Assembly (NCBI GenBank): GCA_947184155.2
Contig: CAMXCT020001099.1
Span: 1-64,000, forward strand
Origin: Cladocopium goreaui
Taxonomy: Eukaryota; Sar; Dinophyceae; Suessiales; Symbiodiniaceae
Reading direction: 5' to 3'
Length of the DNA stretch: 64,000 bases
The notes under the pieces are model-generated. The model had not been told where the DNA came from. It saw nothing but the letters and a program-made list of their open reading frames with translations, and did not search any database. Below are positions 50,998-60,926 of the stretch, one piece after another. Numbering within the stretch: position 1 is the first letter of the stretch; each line of letters opens with the position of its first letter. The translations under genes were made by a program, and so were the position numbers.

Positions 50998-52235
50998 AGA
51001 AAGTGCTCTTGCACTTCCACACATACGTCATGCAACGCTGCTGGATGTTCTCTTGCACTTCCACACATGCGTCATGCTACGCTTCTGGATGTTCTCTTAT
51101 CTTGCACTTCCACACATACGTCATGCAACGCTGCTGGATGTTCTCTTGCGCTTCCACACATACGTCATGCAACGCTGCTGGATGTTCTCTTGCACTTCCA
51201 CACATACGTCATGCAACGCTGCTGGATGTTCTCTTGCGCTTCCACACACACGTCATGCAACGCTGCTGGATGTTCTCTTGCGCTTCCACACATACGTCAT
51301 GCTACGCTGCTTGATGTTTTCTTGCAATTCCACACATACGTCATGCAACGCTGCTGGATGCTCACTTGCGCTTCCACACATACGTCATGCAACGCTGCTG
51401 GATGTTCTCTTGCGCTTCCACACATACGTCATGCAACGCTGCTGGATGTTCTCTTGCGCTTCCACATACGCCATGCAACGCTGCTGGATGTTCTTTTGCG
51501 CTTCCACACATACGTCATGCTACGCTGCTGGATGTTCTCTTGCACTTCCACACATACGTCATGCTACGCTGCTGGATGTTCTCTTGCGCTTCCACACATA
51601 CGTCATTCTACGCTGCTGGATGTTCTCTTGCGCTTCCACACATACGTCATGCTACGCTGCTGGATGTTCTCTTGCACTTCCACACATACGTCATGCAACG
51701 CTGCTGGATGTTCTCTTGCGCTTCCACACATACGTCATGCTACGCTGCTGGATGTTCTCTTGCACTTCCACACATACGTCATGCTACGCTGCTGGATGTT
51801 CTTTTGCGCTTCCACACATACGTCATGCTACGCTGCTGGATGTTCTCTTGCACTTCCACACATACGTCATGCTACGCTGCTGGATGTTCTCTCGCACTTC
51901 CACACTTACGTCATGCTACGCTGCTGGATGAATTCTTGCATGTCCACACATACGTCATGCTACGCTGCTGGATGTTCTCTCGCACTTCCACACATACGTC
52001 ATGCTACGCTGCTGGATGTTCTCTTGCGCTTCCACACATACGTCATGCTACGCTGCTGGATGTTCTCTTGCATTTCCACACATACGTGATGCTACGCTTC
52101 TGGATGTTCTCTCATCTTGCACTTCCACACATTATTTCCACACATACGTCATGCAACGCTGCTGGATGTTCTCTTGCACTTCCACACATACGTCATGCTA
52201 CGGTGCTGGGCGTTCTCTTGCACTTACACACATGC
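50998..52235. repeat. 44-bp minisatellite
   Basis: About 27 units of 44 bases; first unit start CTTCCACACATACGTCATGC at 51014, next at 51058. Variable sites are GCA/GCT and CACTT/CGCTT. No plus-strand frame is stopped within the unit, giving three overlapping frames of over 300 codons. It lies in the intron between topoisomerase exons b and c. Confidence 0.96.
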
Positions 52236-53045
52236 GTCAAAGGCAATGTCCTGAACAGCCTCGGCCAACTTTGTGCTTGAAACCAACAAAAAGAACTTTT
52301 CGGCGAAACCCTCGGCAAACAAAACTGGAATTTCGCATTCGTGCTTGTAAAACACTAAATTTTCCACTTTTGAGATCACCCTTCCAAGGGATTTGCACCA
52401 GAAGTTTATTCCAGAAAACTAAACATGTGCAAATTACAACAGTTTCGGACATTTCCAGATTTTTGTTTTCAAGTTTGTGGGGTGTATAGGCATGATTTGG
52501 AATGGTGTTTACTTCAAACATCAGCAGCAACGTTGCTTAAATTGAGTGGTTGACCGTTCAAAAGGTGTATGTATTGCATTTTAGTAACCCCAAAACATAT
52601 AGAAATGTAATATCTCATTATTATTTTAATAGGCGTTGACTTTCATATCCTTTTTTTGGGTGCTATAATATGTGTATATGCATATATATATATACTCATA
52701 GATTGAAAAACCAATAACGATTGTAGCATGAACTATGCAAGAACCTTTGACTGTGGGGCATGCTCTCACAGCGAGGTGAATCGACCTCTCATGAACTTTT
52801 GGAAGAAAAGGGATGCCCAAATGGACCCAAATATCAGGAATATGGATGAATATGGTTTTGATGAGTGATCAAGCAAACATATGCCTCTTGGAACGAGGAG
52901 TTGATTTTTGCATATCCTTACAGATAGTGTAGTAACTCCCAACAAGATGCAGAAAAGGTGAACAGTTTACATCAGTTTACGATATATTTACCAGATTAGG
53001 GTAGTTTTTCTATCGAGCAGAACCTAACCTACCTGAGTGGTTGAG

Positions 53046-53095
53046 GCTTTCCTTGTGGCGAAGATGGAAAGAGAACTGGCTGTGATCTTCAACAA
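53046..53095 (+). CDS. topoisomerase II fragment, exon c
   Basis: Acceptor GGTTGAG, 50 bases. It reads AFLVAKMERELAVIFN plus two bases, the start of the coiled-coil arm. Donor is GT (AACAA|GTCTCT). Confidence 0.85.
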
Positions 53096-53699
53096 GTCTC
53101 TTGGCGAAGACAAGCGAGACCACGTCCAAAAAGTTTGGCCAATTCAATGGTGATTTAATGGGCTGATTTAATGGGATTTAATAGCAATTAATTTTGCCGT
53201 GACTTAATAGGATTTTACAGTGATTTATGGGGACTTTACGGTGATTCAATGGGATTTTATGGTCAATTTAATTGTGGTGTTAATTTCATGGAATTGTAGC
53301 GTGGGATTTTTTGGGGGATTTCACCAGCCAATTTATGGTGGAACATGGAATTATTGGATATATTAATATATAATGTCAACCCTGGATTAATAAACCCCTA
53401 GGCTGTTTAATTGGGAGGGTACCATTTATGTACCATATTGTGACTATTTGGAGGGTACCCCCTAATTAATAAACCATGGTTTATTAATCCGGGGTTGACA
53501 TTAACTACCAGTAACCAACTTCATATGATATTTGGGTTTGGAACCGGAGGATTAACATGGATTTAACCTCCCAAAATGGCAATTTAAATACGCACGACGT
53601 ATCTGACCAACTCGTTTTGATGTAGGAAACCCATGGCTTTCATGGTCCCCAACGACCATGACCTCTGCCAAGCTAGATACGTTACTAGCCGGTTCTGCA

Positions 53700-54560
53700 A
53701 CTGATTCGCGTTAGTAACCATAGCATGATTCACTATGACTACTGAAACTGATTGATGTTGATACACTATGATAATCATAATATGATTCACAATATTAGCC
53801 ATGACTCACATAAAACATGATTATCCATGATTGCCTCAACTGATTCACCTTGATAGGTTTTGATTAACCATGATTAATCATGAGTAACCATGATAAACAA
53901 TGATTAACAATGATTCACCATGATTTCTGTAACTCATTGATGTTTCTTAAACATGATTACGCACGACCAATAGACCATGAGTAACCATAAGTAACCATGA
54001 TTGGCCATGAGTACTGTAACTGGCTAATACTGACAAAGATAACTGGCATGATTCACCATGAACTTCATGAACCATGATGAAATTTCACAATGATTACTGT
54101 AACCATGAACAATGAACAATGATTGACAATGCATATATATATATATATATAACAATGTTTTTTTTCACAGTGACTAGTAGACCATGATTATATAAACATG
54201 ATTTTCACATTTTCAACCATTATTAACCATGATGAACCATCATTTAGCCATTAAATCATCACTAAATCACAGGTTGAAACCATGATTAACCATTACCCTC
54301 TGGTAATTTAACATAGCTATTGAACATGGCCATAGAAATAGTTGATTTACCCATTAATAGCATGGTGGATCTTTCCATGGTTATCTAAACGTTTACCAAA
54401 GGGTACCCCTCAATCATCCATTTTAACAAAGGGATTTTCCACCACCCCACTATAAATCATCCACTAGAAACCATGTTTGACCATTAAGTATCCCTTATTT
54501 ATCCCATTAAATCATCACTAAACCATAGGTTGAAACCATGATTAACCAGTAACCATGGAC
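53700..54560. repeat. degenerate AACCATGATT repeats
   Basis: Loose repetition of AACCATGATT or AACAATGATT for about 850 bases, interrupted by a family A element. No exon is visible before 54587. Confidence 0.7.
54294..54405. mobile_element. family A element fused to a family E piece
   Basis: Ends TACCCTCTGGTAATTTAAC and TTTACCAAAGGGTA, followed by CCCCTCAATCATCCATTTTA as at 39322. Confidence 0.85.
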
Positions 54561-54586
54561 ACAACCAGTTGATCAACCTGGCCCAG

Positions 54587-54619
54587 GCTGAGCTTCGTGG
54601 AACACGTCCTGGCTGACAG
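54587..54619 (+). CDS. topoisomerase II fragment, exon d
   Basis: Acceptor GGCCCAG, 33 bases. It completes Lys then reads LSFVEHVLAD plus two bases, the NKxRFVExVL motif. Donor is GT (GACAG|GTCGGA). Confidence 0.85.
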
Positions 54620-55189
54620 GTCGGATCATGTCGGGAATCGAGGGAATCTGAAACGCGAAGCGCAGAATTTACAACGGACCGTTGGTCAATCTAAAGAAAT
54701 GCATGGACATAGACATACACATGGTATATACAGTGTATATTATATAATTATATATACACATTGTCACATATTGTTATTATTTATATAATCCAACTACTAT
54801 ATATATATATTATATAGATGATTTGTATGTAAGACGTGTAATTACAATGTATACAAAGACATACTTAAAACGCATGTTCGAACAACCAGGGATTGAAACT
54901 TACCAGGCATCACGTCATCGACAATTGACCACCTTTGTGGAACCCTAAACCCAGCCTCGATTTGTTGGGTAATCAATAATTAGTTGGGTAATCCAATTTC
55001 GTGATATATATATATATTATGTATATAATGAGATCAATAGTTTATATGTTAGTTGGGAAGAATTTTTGGGTCTAACATGGTCTTACTATAGATGGTATCA
55101 AAGTCAGGTCAGCCAGAGATGTTGGAAAAAAAACTCGTCCAGTTGGAGATCTTCCCAGATATTTCCAGTCGCGGTGTTTGTTGTCCCAG

Positions 55190-55320
55190 GCTGGACGTGG
55201 AGAAGAAGAAGATGCTGGACCTCTGTCGCAAGATGCGCAAGCTCGGGCTGCAGCACATGTGCGACATCAAGGGCTCGGCTTCCATCAAGGCCGACTCCGA
55301 GGCGCGGTTGGCCAAGATCG
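55190..55320 (+). CDS. topoisomerase II fragment, exon e (3' end uncertain)
   Basis: Acceptor TGTCCCAG. It reads LDVEKKKMLDLCRKMRKLGL then QHMCDIKGSASIKADSEA, equal to the family's IVVxxRKKADLxxxMRxxGF. The frame reaches a TAG at 55335. Possible donors inside (GAG|GCGCGG, GCG|GTTGGC or ATC|GAAATA) make the 3' edge uncertain. Confidence 0.75.
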
Positions 55321-55792
55321 AAATATGGGACCGATAGATGGGACCGATCATCCTGGGAGCTTCTGGAAACAGAACTTTTGGATGAGTTATGTATATAAGT
55401 TGTGTATAAGTTGTGTATAAGTTATGTAATGTTAATTAATGTTATGTATCTGTTGTGTTCAAAGTTCAGAAGCCCAGTTGCATGGACCGTGCACCTGGTG
55501 GTATTTTTGGCTCAGCTTCAAACAACCTGGAGGAACACGAGTGGAGAAACAGCCTGGGTAATTCATCCAGGTGCTACAGCTCAAAAACAGCGCCTGGACT
55601 AATCAAATGAGTCGCCTGAAGGATCTGAAACCATCTGAAACCATCTGAAACCATCCAAGACGAGTCAATTTGATGGTCAGGAATTTTCGACGAATCAACC
55701 GACGGACATTTTTAACTGTAGCAGTGTAGAAAGCTTCAACAATCAGAAAAAAAACTCTTCGAAACTTCGCGCGCGGGGTCATGCAGGCGCCG

Positions 55793-55829
55793 GTGGATGT
55801 GGCACTAGTCATCCCGTGGAATGTGGTTA
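55793..55829 (+). CDS. exon-like island, unrecognised
   Basis: Acceptor GTCATGCAG. It reads APVDVALVIPWN then GT (AATGTG|GTTAAA). It is short and GC-rich, on the same strand as its neighbours. Confidence 0.25.
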
Positions 55830-56633
55830 AAGCAATGCCATTTGCACCATCCCCCAGTCATCACCGTCATCACCATATTTTTATAGATAAGTATATAATA
55901 GTATATATGTTTACCATTCCCAGTCAGTCGGGTGGTAAAAATGACATTGTTTTAACCACATTAAAGCCCATTATATCCCATTAATTGGTCCACTATACCC
56001 ATTAGTTGTTCTTATTTTGGATGATGAAAAGTCCAGTGGTACCGGTGGTACCAGTCTTGATCCAGAGCTGGAAATGGACGAGATGAAAACTCAGTGCATG
56101 GGGAAGCACGACTCTAGCCATTTAGCCATGGGGAGGAAAGGATCTACTCGGTGTTTCCCAACATTTTAACAGATTTTAACAGATTTGAACAACTTTCAGG
56201 AAGAAAGTCAGACATCCGGATGGTCCTCACCCAGCTTTCAGATTCTTTTTGGAATGGAAGGTTATCCGTTGTCAGTCTGAATTCAGCCCTTTTTTATCAG
56301 AACGGCCCCTCATGGGGGAGTGATTTTTGCTCTAAAAATGGTCACACATACTGGTCTTTACAGTGTTTTGTGGCACAAGTAGGCTTAAAACCACTATTTT
56401 GGAGCAAAAAATGGAGTTCACCCCCAAAGGCTATCATATGCTATCATAAATCACTGGCATCTACAGACTCTTGTGACAGGATTCTAATTTTTTCCTGTGA
56501 GGCTGAGGCTAAGAACTACAAACAATCAGCACATCACAGAGATTATTGGCAAATGTTTGGGAAATCCATGGGAAATCCATTGGAAAATCCATTGGAAATG
56601 TTGGAAAATCCATGGGAAATTCGTGTTTTTCAG

Positions 56634-56696
56634 ATCATCCACGATGCCAAGGGAAATCCCATGGGGAAATTCATCCCCAGGAGAGTGACGCTATGA
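56634..56696 (+). CDS. possible terminal exon, unrecognised
   Basis: After a GTTTTTCAG acceptor the frame reads IIHDAKGNPMGKFIPRRVTL and stops at TGA (56694-56696). It is a tidy 20-codon final exon. It could end the topoisomerase-containing transcript or another gene. Confidence 0.4.
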   Translation: MIHDAKGNPMGKFIPRRVTL

Positions 56697-57287
56697 ATTC
56701 CCATAGTCCACATTTACTTCAAAGAAAAACAGAAAACACAATGGTTAATACTGGATGAGTTGATGAAGATGTATAAAATCCAGTATTTTCATCATGAACA
56801 TGAAAAACAATACACTATCAATTATCTGGCAAGACCCCTGCATTTGCCAGAAAAAAAAAACATTCACATGGTTTCCCTTTCATGTCCTCTAGACTTGTCC
56901 TTGAAACCAATCTAATGATGGTCGGCAAAGCATGATTATACTTGGGAGACACAGCCACAAATCAAGTTTTTTTGGTGCTAGTAGCTCAATCTGCTATTAT
57001 ATATACATATCCGTTGAAATAATTCCATTAAATCCATGAAACAATCCCCAGAACATGGTTTTCAAACATATCCATTATATGGGATCTATTGATATTAGCA
57101 TTAATTACTTTTTTTAAGGGTATCCCCTCCATTTTGAGGCACATCCATCATATCAAGTTGCTTCTTGGTAGTTACTGCTTTGCCATAATTATCCTCATGA
57201 CAACAAAAATGGCCAAATCACGAATTGCAACCTAAAGAAAAACCTAAAGCATATCAAGTTGATTGGTTAATTCTCGTTTATGTAATG

Positions 57288-57406
57288 TACCCTCTGGTTA
57301 TTTAACATAGCCATGGAAGCCATGGCCCTAATCGAAATAGATGGTTGACCTATTAACAAATGGGTGGATCGTTCCATGGCAAACTGTTAGTCATAACCAG
57401 ATGGTA
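57288..57406. mobile_element. family A element, GTTAT subtype
   Basis: Ends TACCCTCTGGTTATTTAAC and ATAACCAGATGGTA, with CCTAATCGAAATAGATGG inside. Confidence 0.85.
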
Positions 57407-57580
57407 ATCCCATTAAAGAACCATGGTTTTCTGTAGGGGTATCCCCCATTTTGAGAACCCTCCCCTGAAAATTCCGCCAGGCACCGGGAGCCAGTCGCAT
57501 CGCAAGCATCTTGCGCGCGCAGGTCGCGCGGATTTCCGAGCCATGGTGACTAAAATGAACATATAATACGATAGTATACA

Positions 57581-57615
<35 letters not shown>

Positions 57616-57680
57616 ATATGGATTAATATGGGTGTTCTGCTGAGGTGTATCCATAATATACAATTTTTGTTTCCCGGCAG

Positions 57681-57770
57681 CCGGCCGGCACCGGCCGGTA
57701 TTGATCTTGGGCTGGTGGTTTACACCAGCTATCCGATCCTGATGGGATCGTGGTACCCATCAAGCTCAGG
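57681..57770 (+). CDS. exon-like segment, unrecognised
   Basis: Acceptor CCCGGCAG, 90 bases open. It reads GIDLGLVVYTSYPILMGSWY then PSSS, with a GT donor (TCAGG|GTTGAT). It is hydrophobic and aromatic. Confidence 0.4.
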
Positions 57771-57796
57771 GTTGATTCCCCAAAATATCATTGGAT

Positions 57797-57892
57797 TACC
57801 CTCTGGTAAATTCACAGTTTGCTATTTTCAAATGGCCATAGAAGTTGATTTATTGATTTACCCATTAATAGCATGGTGATTTTTTCTATATC
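57797..57892. mobile_element. family A element, right end lost
   Basis: TACCCTCTGGTAAATTC on the left, then the usual centre. It stops at GATTTTTTCTATATC. Confidence 0.6.
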
Positions 57893-58008
57893 TACCCATG
57901 GAAATGTCTATCTTCACCACATTTTCCCATGGGGAAACTCACCATGGATGGGAAACATCCATCGTCTTCGATGGGGGAAATCACCGGAAACCCGGGAGAA
58001 AATCCCAG

Positions 58009-58046
58009 GACGCCTGGCCCGAGCCTCTGACCTCCATTGATGCTCG
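58009..58046 (+). CDS. exon-like segment, unrecognised
   Basis: Acceptor AATCCCAG, 38 bases. It reads DAWPEPLTSIDA plus two bases, then a GT donor (CTCG|GTTGGG). Joined to 58655 in phase it continues TSPIALQRSNGSWWTS. Confidence 0.35.
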
Positions 58047-58103
58047 GTTGGGGGTTTTAGGTGCCCATAGGTGCCCCCAAAAATATGGCAATTTCATATC
58101 ATT

Positions 58104-58208
58104 TACCCTCTGGTAATGACTAACATAGCTATTGAACATGATCATTTATAGTTTATTTTCCCATCATAAATGGTGATTTTCCATAGTTATGTTAGTTTAC
58201 CAGAGGGT
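58104..58208. mobile_element. family A element
   Basis: Ends TACCCTCTGGTAATGAC and GTTTACCAGAGGGTA. Confidence 0.9.
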
Positions 58209-58654
58209 AACTATAGGGATACACATAAAAACGATCAACCAACGGTATAGTTCCCCTTGAAAACTGGGGACCCGTAAATCTACTGGTTTAATTGATAGGG
58301 ATGCAATGGATGGAATGAGGTAGCCAATTTTCAAACAAAGCCATGAAGATTCCACTGCCACTTGATAAAGTGGTAAGATAGAAGAGTAAAACCCAAGCAA
58401 AGTAGTGGTCATGCATGTAGTGGTAAATAACTTGTCTAACTACATCCTAGCTGGTTAAATCATATCACATGTTTTGTTTTTTTGATTCCAACTGTTCATT
58501 GATCAAGTTCAAAATATCCGCAACCTTTTTTTCGACGTCAACATTGACTGGTGAAATCATGTTCCGTTCAAAAAACATGGTAATTTCATGGTGATTTCAT
58601 GGGATTTTTTTTTGGGATCTCCAGATTCGTTCAGATGCCACGTAAATCGCCCAG

Positions 58655-58701
58655 GACTTCGCCCATCGCCTTGCAACGCAGCAACGGCAGCTGGTGGACA
58701 A
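58655..58701 (+). CDS. exon-like segment, unrecognised
   Basis: Acceptor CGCCCAG, 47 bases before GTGACA. Two plausible frames: DFAHRLATQQRQLVDK (phase 0), or TSPIALQRSNGSWWT in phase with the segment at 58009. The family is not recognised. Confidence 0.35.
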
Positions 58702-58736
58702 GTGACATGTTGAGATGTTGGGGGAGACGGGACGGT

Positions 58737-58893
58737 GGTTTATGCTGGTTGGTGGTTTGGAACCATAACTGGCTGGTGGTTTCAAACATTTTTTATTTTC
58801 CATAATATATGGGATACTCCTTCCCATTGACTAATATTTTTCAGAGGGGTTGAAACCACCAACCAGATAAGCAACAACCACCAACCAGCATAA
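58737..58893. mobile_element. family B element with extended ends
   Basis: GTTTATGCTGGTTGGTGGTT at the left is mirrored exactly at the right end. Inner CTGGTGGTTTC and CCACCAACCAG suggest one copy inside another. Confidence 0.8.
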
Positions 58894-58946
58894 ACAATTG
58901 ATGACATTACTCATGATGATGGTTTTCTACAACTACTGTGATAATT

Positions 58947-59066
58947 CTGGTTGATTGTTTGGAACATTTTGGAACATGAATTTTTTGATTTTCCATATAT
59001 CGGGAATTTCATCATCCCAACTGACGAACTCATATTTTTCAGAGGGGTAGGTATACCACCAACCAG
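58947..59066. mobile_element. family B element
   Basis: Ends CTGGTTGATTGTTTGGAAC and TATACCACCAACCAG. Confidence 0.85.
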
Positions 59067-59873
59067 TATATGGTCTTGAGATGTTTTTTTTTGATGGGTT
59101 CAACAAGGGTGAAGGGGTGGGGGACCGAAGCCGGACTGAGGTCACCTATCCCCATCATTCATTGAAAAGTTCCCCCCTGGCAAACGATGAAATCCACGTG
59201 GCATGACAGATTCACACAGAGTCCTTCTTGTTTTTGATGGTGATAAAATGTGATAAAGTGATATACTACATAATAAAGTGATATACTACATATCTATACT
59301 AATATCTACTGTTTTTTTTTTACCCGTCCCAGCCGCCCAGACAAATCTGGTGTCATAGGCTTAAAAAGATATACCAGCTACAAAGAAACACATCCATTGG
59401 ATCCATGAAGACCTCCACCTAGGGATGGGTTGAAACCTTGGTAAGGCTATTTTTCGATTCCTGGGGGAAAAGAAGCTGGATGGTTTCCATTAAATAGAAA
59501 AATACAACATTAAAATGTGGATAGTTTGGGGGTAGCCCTATTTCAGGAAACCTCCATATGACTATGAAGGGTTCTATTTTCTCTGTCTTTTATCATCAGT
59601 TTTAGTTGCAGAATCCGTTCTGTTTCGACTCTCTTACACCGGAAAGGCTTGTGATCAAGCCCCTGTGAATGGCTTGTACATACCCAATATGCCCCAATAG
59701 TCCCCAATCAAAACCCTTGCAGCCAGGGTGGTACTTGGTGCGCAGTTCCAGTTATAGGTGGTTAATGGCGGTTATACTCGACCATACTTAGCCAATGTTC
59801 ACCATTATTTACGGGGGGGATATCGCAACAAACATGGTACCATAATTTTGGAATCCGCCCATACCATAGTTAT

Positions 59874-59981
59874 CTGGTTGGTGGTTTGGAACATGTATTA
59901 TTTCTCAATATATTGGGAATTTCATCATCCCAACTGACGAACTCATATTTTTCAGAGGGGTAGGTTGAAACCACCAACCAG
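59874..59981. mobile_element. family B element
   Basis: Ends CTGGTTGGTGGTTTGGAAC and GAAACCACCAACCAG. Confidence 0.88.
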
Positions 59982-60148
59982 TTATACACATGCACTCTAT
60001 GATACTCTATGTTATAACAATGTTAAACTCCCATAGTTCCAGCAATTTTTCTTCCCCCATCCGCTGTAGGTGCGATGCCTTCAGGCTAACGTCTCCCAAC
60101 GTTGGGGTGGCCCATGGTGGGGGGACAGGCAGGTGCCAATGATGGTTA

Positions 60149-60350
60149 GCCTTTGGCAAACCAGCTTAGCTATGGGAAATCACCATATTCAATAAGTATA
60201 AATGGAGGTTTCTTAGAATGGGGGTTCCCCCAAATCATCCATTTTAAGCGGATTTTCCATTCTACAACATCCATTTTGGGGGACCCCCATTTGTGGAAAC
60301 CCCTAAATGGGCCATTTGCCAGAGCTATGTTAGTTTACTGGAGGCTGCTA
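60149..60350. mobile_element. family A element split by a family E element
   Basis: Outer parts AGCCTTTGGCAAACC and GTTTACTGGAGGCT flank a complete family E element at about 60204-60303. TAAATGG lies on both sides of the insert. Confidence 0.75.
60204..60303. mobile_element. family E element nested in family A
   Basis: Ends GGAGGTTTCTTAGAATGGGG and CCCCATTTGTGGAAACCCC. Confidence 0.8.
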
Positions 60351-60926
60351 TATGCCTTACGAAGCTTGGGGATTTGTTTCAAAAAACATGGCGGGTTCAC
60401 AATGGCTGACCAAACATAGTTCATCCGGATGGTGTTGCATGACTTATGGAGATTTAACCAACACACATGGGAAGAGAAGCGGGGCATGAGCAACGGTAGT
60501 TAAATTGGGAGGAATTGATATCCATTTGGAACCGTGCAAGCAAAACAGGCATGTGTATGTACTGTAAGATTATGTAAGCTATATATATATATACACATGA
60601 TTTTACACGCACTTATTTGTCCAGAAAGCATTGTTGTTACAGTACTTCAAATGAGTTGGTAAATTCTGACGGTTTCTCAAAAAAGGGGTTCTGGGAAACA
60701 CCCATTTGGACGTCCGTGGACATGTGTCAAAATGCTGAACCACAGATACTAACCCCTGTTGATTGTTGTTTTTTTTTTGGTGGGCTACATACTAACTGGA
60801 TCTTACTGGTTTTTCTTGGATTATGATAACCAATCATGGGGATATCCATTTGTTAACCACTATGGGATGGTATGCCCGCGGGGCGATAGTTTCAACGGCT
60901 GTTTCTGAAAGCTCTCATTTTGGAAG

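Larger units (their letters stand above)
50127..55320 (+). pseudogene. DNA topoisomerase II, C-terminal core fragment (five exons)
   Basis: Type IIA topoisomerases pass one duplex through a transient break in another. The joined exons read ISTSNMWLFDANGNIQKYDT, PEDILRAFLPVRLDVYEKRK, AFLVAKMERELAVIFNKLSF, VEHVLADRLDVEKKKMLD and LCRKMRKLGLQHM. This follows the eukaryotic enzyme after the DNA gate (xTSNMxLFDxxGxIxKYDTPEDILxxFxxxRLxxYxKRK, then the coiled coil and NKxRFVExVL). Phases match at all four junctions. The ATPase domain and the cleavage-tyrosine region should lie upstream, but only 1.7 kb separates the first exon from the GH92 stop, and I see none of it. The YLLxMPLW segment expected downstream was not found. 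It is therefore most likely a duplicated or truncated piece; an assembly join is the alternative. Confidence 0.75.

Noticed and set aside
50998-52235. CRISPR-like regular array
   Set aside because: Units are directly adjacent without unique spacers, in a eukaryotic intron.
50930-52489. Three overlapping plus frames of 162-340 codons
   Set aside because: They arise because the 44-bp unit has no stop in any plus frame. There is no family match, and the array lies between two topoisomerase exons.
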